From NCBI GenBank assembly GCA_024639445.1, contig JAHEIJ010000008.1, forward strand, positions 1 to 17,551: a DNA stretch of 17,551 nt, given 5' to 3'. A program made the translations under genes and the position numbers. Under the pieces are notes generated by a model that saw only the letters and a list, made by a program, of their open reading frames with translations, ran no database searches and had not been told where the DNA came from. Of this stretch, positions 14,797 through 17,551 are shown piece after piece. The stretch's first letter is position 1; each line of letters starts with the position of its first letter. The DNA is from Gammaproteobacteria bacterium. Lineage in GTDB: Bacteria; Pseudomonadota; Gammaproteobacteria; UBA6429; Thiohalophilaceae.

Positions 14797-16722
14797 ATGC
14801 CTCAGATTACTCTTCCCGACGGTTCTCACCGTTCTTTTGACCATCCCGTAACTGTTATGGACGTGGCCAGCGATATCGGCCCCGGGCTTGCCCGCGCGAC
14901 CCTGGCCGGGAGAGTCGATGGCAAGCTGGTGGATGCCAGTTACACCATTGACACCGATACCGACCTGGCGATCATGACCGAGCGGGATGAGGAAGGGCTG
15001 GAGGTGATTCGCCATTCCACTGCCCACTTGCTGGCCCACGCCGTGAAAGAACTCTATCCGGAGACCCAGGTCACCATTGGCCCAGTGATCGAGGACGGCT
15101 TCTACTACGACTTTGCCCGGCCGGAACCCTTTACCGAGGCGGATTTGGCCAAGATCGAGAAGAAAATGGCCGAACTGGCAAAGCAGGATTTCGAAGTCGA
15201 GCGCACTGTGATGCCGCGCGAGGAGGCCATCGACTTTTTCCGCAACATGGGCGAGGTGTACAAGGCCGAAATTATCGAGGATCTGCCAACGTCCGAGGAA
15301 ATCTCGCTCTACCGCCAGGGCGATTTCATCGATCTGTGTCGCGGGCCGCATGTGCCATCCACCGGCAAGCTCAAGGCCTTTAAGTTGATGAAAGTCGCCG
15401 GCGCCTACTGGCGGGGGGATTCCAATAACGAAATGTTGCAGCGGATTTACGGCACTGCCTGGACCGATAAAAAGGCACTGAAAGCCTATCTGCATCGTCT
15501 GGAAGAAGCCGAAAAGCGGGACCACCGTCGTTTGGGCCGGCAGCTTAACCTGTTCCACAGTCAGGAAGAGGCGCCGGGCATGGTGTTCTGGCACGACCAC
15601 GGCTGGACCATTTACCAGCAGGTGGAGCAGTACATCCGTAACCGGCTGCGTGAAAACGGTTACCAGGAAGTGAAAACCCCCGAAGTGGTGGATCGGGTGC
15701 TGTGGGAGAAATCCGGCCACTGGGACAAGTTCCGGGATGACATGTTTATTACCGAGTCCGAAAAGCGGACCTATGCCATCAAGCCGATGAACTGCCCCTG
15801 TCATGTACAGATCTACAACCAGGGCTTGAAGAGTTACCGGGATCTGCCGCTACGCATGGCTGAGTTTGGTTCCTGCCACCGCAATGAGCCGTCCGGCACC
15901 CTGCATGGTTTGATGCGGGTGCGTAATTTTACCCAGGACGACGCGCATATTTTCTGTACTGAAGACCAGATCCAGGATGAGGTGTCGGCCTTTATCGATC
16001 TGCTGTTCAGCGTCTATGCGGATTTCGGCTTCGAGGACATTATCATCAAGCTCTCCACCCGCCCGGACAAGCGGGTCGGCTCGGACCCCGAGTGGGACAA
16101 GGCGGAACACGCGCTGGAAAAAGCCCTCAATGACAAGGGCCTGGCGTGGGACCTGCAGCCGGGCGAGGGCGCCTTTTACGGGCCGAAAATTGAATTCTCC
16201 CTGCGGGACTGCCTGGGCCGGGTTTGGCAATGCGGCACCATTCAGGTGGATTTCTCCATGCCGGGTCGGCTGGATGCCCATTACATTGCCGAGGACGGCA
16301 GCAAGCAGGTCCCGGTGATGTTGCACCGGGCGATCCTGGGGTCGCTGGAGCGTTTTATCGGGATTTTAATCGAGCATCATGCGGGCGCGTTTCCGCTCTG
16401 GCTCGCCCCGGTGCAGGCGGTCGTGATGGATATTACCGACCGGCAGGCCGAATATGTCCAAAAACTCGAAAAAACCTTGCAGAAACATGGCTTACGCGTC
16501 ATTGCCGACTTGAGAAATGAGAAGATTGGCTTTAAAATTCGCGAACATACGCTACAGAAAATCCCCTATATGCTGGTTGTCGGCGATAGGGAAGTTGAAA
16601 ATTCCACTGTGGCCGTGCGTACACGCAATGGTGAAGACCTTGGCAGCATGGGTATCGATGATCTCGTTGCCAAGCTCACCGAGGAAGTCGTGTGCCGCGG
16701 CCGTAGTCATTTGGAGGATTAA
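14797..16722 (+). CDS. thrS: Threonine--tRNA ligase
   Basis: Charges tRNA-Thr with threonine in the cytoplasm. At 641 residues it is one shorter than the E. coli enzyme. The domains run in the usual order: an N-terminal TGS domain (from MPQITLPDGS to about residue 62), an editing domain with the HSTAH motif (H73 and H77) that removes Ser from mischarged tRNA, a class II catalytic core, and a C-terminal anticodon-binding domain (from about residue 535). The three zinc ligands that recognise threonine are present as C333 (MNCPCH), H384 (DDAHIF) and H510 (VMLHRA). The ATG is supported by AAGG eight bases upstream and by the operator hairpin. It is followed by infC, a standard arrangement in proteobacteria. 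Its codon use is visibly more GC-rich than the cytochrome genes. Confidence 0.98.
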   Translation: MPQITLPDGSHRSFDHPVTVMDVASDIGPGLARATLAGRVDGKLVDASYTIDTDTDLAIMTERDEEGLEVIRHSTAHLLAHAVKELYPETQVTIGPVIEDGFYYDFARPEPFTEADLAKIEKKMAELAKQDFEVERTVMPREEAIDFFRNMGEVYKAEIIEDLPTSEEISLYRQGDFIDLCRGPHVPSTGKLKAFKLMKVAGAYWRGDSNNEMLQRIYGTAWTDKKALKAYLHRLEEAEKRDHRRLGRQLNLFHSQEEAPGMVFWHDHGWTIYQQVEQYIRNRLRENGYQEVKTPEVVDRVLWEKSGHWDKFRDDMFITESEKRTYAIKPMNCPCHVQIYNQGLKSYRDLPLRMAEFGSCHRNEPSGTLHGLMRVRNFTQDDAHIFCTEDQIQDEVSAFIDLLFSVYADFGFEDIIIKLSTRPDKRVGSDPEWDKAEHALEKALNDKGLAWDLQPGEGAFYGPKIEFSLRDCLGRVWQCGTIQVDFSMPGRLDAHYIAEDGSKQVPVMLHRAILGSLERFIGILIEHHAGAFPLWLAPVQAVVMDITDRQAEYVQKLEKTLQKHGLRVIADLRNEKIGFKIREHTLQKIPYMLVVGDREVENSTVAVRTRNGEDLGSMGIDDLVAKLTEEVVCRGRSHLED

Positions 16723-16725
16723 AGT

Positions 16726-17241
16726 ATCGCAACCAAGAAAACACGTATTAATGACGAAATTACCGCGCGCGAACTGCGGGTCATTGATGCTGAGGGTGAG
16801 CAAGTTGGGTTGGTGTCACTGGATGATGCACTGAACATGGCGTTTGACGCCGACATGGATCTGGTCGAAGTGGCTCCCGATTCTAGCCCACCCGTCTGTC
16901 GAATCATGGACTATGGCAAGTACCTGTTTGAAGAAAACAAGAAACGCCATGCGGCCAAGAAGAAGCAGAAACAGATTCACATAAAGGAAGTGAAGTTTCG
17001 CCCAGGGACGGAACAAGGGGACTATCAGGTAAAACTGCGCAACCTGACACGTTTCCTGACCAATGGGGACAAAACCAAGGTCACGCTGCGATTTCGTGGA
17101 CGTGAAATGGCCCACCAGGAGCTCGGTCTGCAACTCCTCAAGCGTGTTGAGGAAGACCTGAATGAAATCGGTACTGTGGAGCAGTTTCCGAGGCTCGAAG
17201 GCCGGCAAATGGTCATGGTGATTGCCCCGAAAAAGAAGTGA
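16726..17241 (+). CDS. infC: Translation initiation factor IF-3 with ATC start codon
   Basis: IF-3 binds the 30S subunit, checks the start codon and initiator tRNA, and prevents premature joining of subunits. The product is 171 residues, near the usual 175-180. The N-terminal domain (TRINDEI, then LVEVAPDSSPPVCRIMDYGKY), a Lys-rich linker (KKRHAAKKKQKQ) and the C-terminal domain (KFRPGTEQGDYQVKL, RFRGREMAHQ, ending APKKK) are all intact. No ATG, GTG or TTG lies in frame at the right place: the previous in-frame codons are AGT and the thrS stop. ATC at 16726 is preceded by GGAGG at 16713-16717 with ideal spacing. Rare AUU/AUC/AUA starts are typical of infC, because IF-3 discriminates against them and so limits its own synthesis. 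A start at TTG 16810 would delete a conserved part of the N-domain. Confidence 0.95.
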   Translation: MATKKTRINDEITARELRVIDAEGEQVGLVSLDDALNMAFDADMDLVEVAPDSSPPVCRIMDYGKYLFEENKKRHAAKKKQKQIHIKEVKFRPGTEQGDYQVKLRNLTRFLTNGDKTKVTLRFRGREMAHQELGLQLLKRVEEDLNEIGTVEQFPRLEGRQMVMVIAPKKK

Positions 17242-17243
17242 TT

Positions 17244-17298
17244 ACAGGGATTGGCTTCCTGTCTCACTGTTTATTAATTAACGAATGCGGAGTATTCG
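17244..17298 (+). promoter_or_regulatory. Two hairpins between infC and rpmI
   Basis: Arms 17244-17250 and 17256-17262 (ACAGGGA with TTCCTGT) form a 7-bp stem with loop TTGGC. Closer to rpmI, CGAAT (17282-17286) pairs with ATTCG (17294-17298) and presents the GGAG ribosome site in a seven-base loop, four bases before the ATG. In E. coli, L20 represses rpmI by binding mRNA structure in this region, so an equivalent control site is possible but unproven. Confidence 0.35.
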
Positions 17299-17301
17299 AA
17301 A

Positions 17302-17499
17302 ATGCCAAAGATGAAAACAAACCGTGGCGCGGCCAAACGCTTTAAAAAGACCGCTTCCGGCGGTTATAAGCGTGCCCAGTCGTACAAGAACCACATCCTG
17401 ACCAAGAAAAGCACCAAGCGGAAGCGTCAACTGCGCGCCATCGAACAAGTGGCCGATGCAGATGTATCCATGCTTCGCCGCATGATGCCCTACAGCTAA
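17302..17499 (+). CDS. rpmI: 50S ribosomal protein L35
   Basis: A 65-residue, highly basic large-subunit protein, exactly the usual length. It starts MPKMKTNRGAAKRFKKTASG and carries the family core with the central KKSTKRKRQLR and the C-terminal MLRRMMPYS. GGAG at 17289-17292 is the ribosome binding site. It lies between infC and rplT as in most bacteria, and is probably repressed together with rplT by L20. Confidence 0.98.
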   Translation: MPKMKTNRGAAKRFKKTASGGYKRAQSYKNHILTKKSTKRKRQLRAIEQVADADVSMLRRMMPYS

Positions 17500-17518
17500 C
17501 TGGATGAGGTAAACGACT

Positions 17519-17551
17519 ATGCCCAGAGTAAAACGCGGTGTTACCGCACGC
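17519..17551 (+). CDS. rplT: 50S ribosomal protein L20 (5' end only)
   Basis: The first 11 codons, MPRVKRGVTAR, are the conserved beginning of L20, which binds 23S rRNA early in large-subunit assembly. GAGG at 17506-17509 precedes the ATG, and rpmI ends 19 bases upstream. The rest of the gene lies outside the window. Confidence 0.93.
   Translation, partial: MPRVKRGVTAR

Noticed and set aside
14791..15804. Long antisense open frame of 337 codons across thrS
   Set aside because: It lies wholly opposite a confidently identified thrS, has no recognisable domain, and arises from the GC-rich codon use of thrS.
16810..17241. Shorter infC starting at TTG 16810
   Set aside because: It removes the conserved TRINDEI start of IF-3 and has a poorer ribosome site than ATC 16726.
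1..17551. CRISPR array, insertion sequence or tRNA gene
   Set aside because: No regularly spaced repeats, transposase, terminal inverted repeats or cloverleaf were seen; the repeating CXXCH codons are protein-level motifs.

Overview
The window looks like chromosomal DNA of a gammaproteobacterium. It ends in the conserved translation block thrS-infC-rpmI-rplT. The thrS leader has the same layout as the Escherichia coli thrS operator, and ThrRS residue numbering is within one position of the E. coli enzyme. The taxon is an inference. Nothing in the sequence names a genus, though the gene content suits an anaerobic or facultative bacterium that exchanges electrons with something outside the cell.

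Positions 1-14337 hold one long, same-strand, tightly packed locus for electron transfer across the cell envelope. In order it has: the 3' end of a small multiheme cytochrome c resembling the OmcE-type tetraheme family; an NHL beta-propeller lipoprotein; a 671-residue outer-membrane beta-barrel; a second NHL lipoprotein; a 12-heme cytochrome whose N-terminal part resembles the first protein; a periplasmic octaheme cytochrome; an octaheme cytochrome with a C-terminal membrane anchor; a four-helix membrane cytochrome b; a 39-residue single-span protein; a triheme cytochrome with two N-terminal membrane spans; a third NHL propeller with a cleavable signal; and an 18-heme cytochrome built from tandem four-heme units. 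I count 49 CXXCH motifs and two CX3CH motifs across the locus, including the two CXXCH in the partial first gene. Several genes overlap by 1-4 bases and others by 11 or 32, so they are probably translated as coupled groups.

A working model, which is inference: cytochrome b with its anchored multiheme partners and the 39-residue protein exchanges electrons with the quinone pool in the inner membrane. The octaheme and 18-heme proteins carry electrons through the periplasm. The beta-barrel and the NHL lipoproteins form or support an outer-membrane passage. The OmcE-like and 12-heme proteins act at or beyond the cell surface. The direction of flow, outward respiration or inward oxidation of a donor, cannot be read from sequence.

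Positions 14338-14796 are non-coding and contain a sigma-70-like promoter and the thrS leader. That leader includes a hairpin whose seven-base loop copies the tRNA-Thr(CGU) anticodon loop. Positions 14797-17551 carry thrS, infC (with an ATC start codon), rpmI and the first 11 codons of rplT. The base composition of this block is visibly more GC-rich than that of the cytochrome locus.
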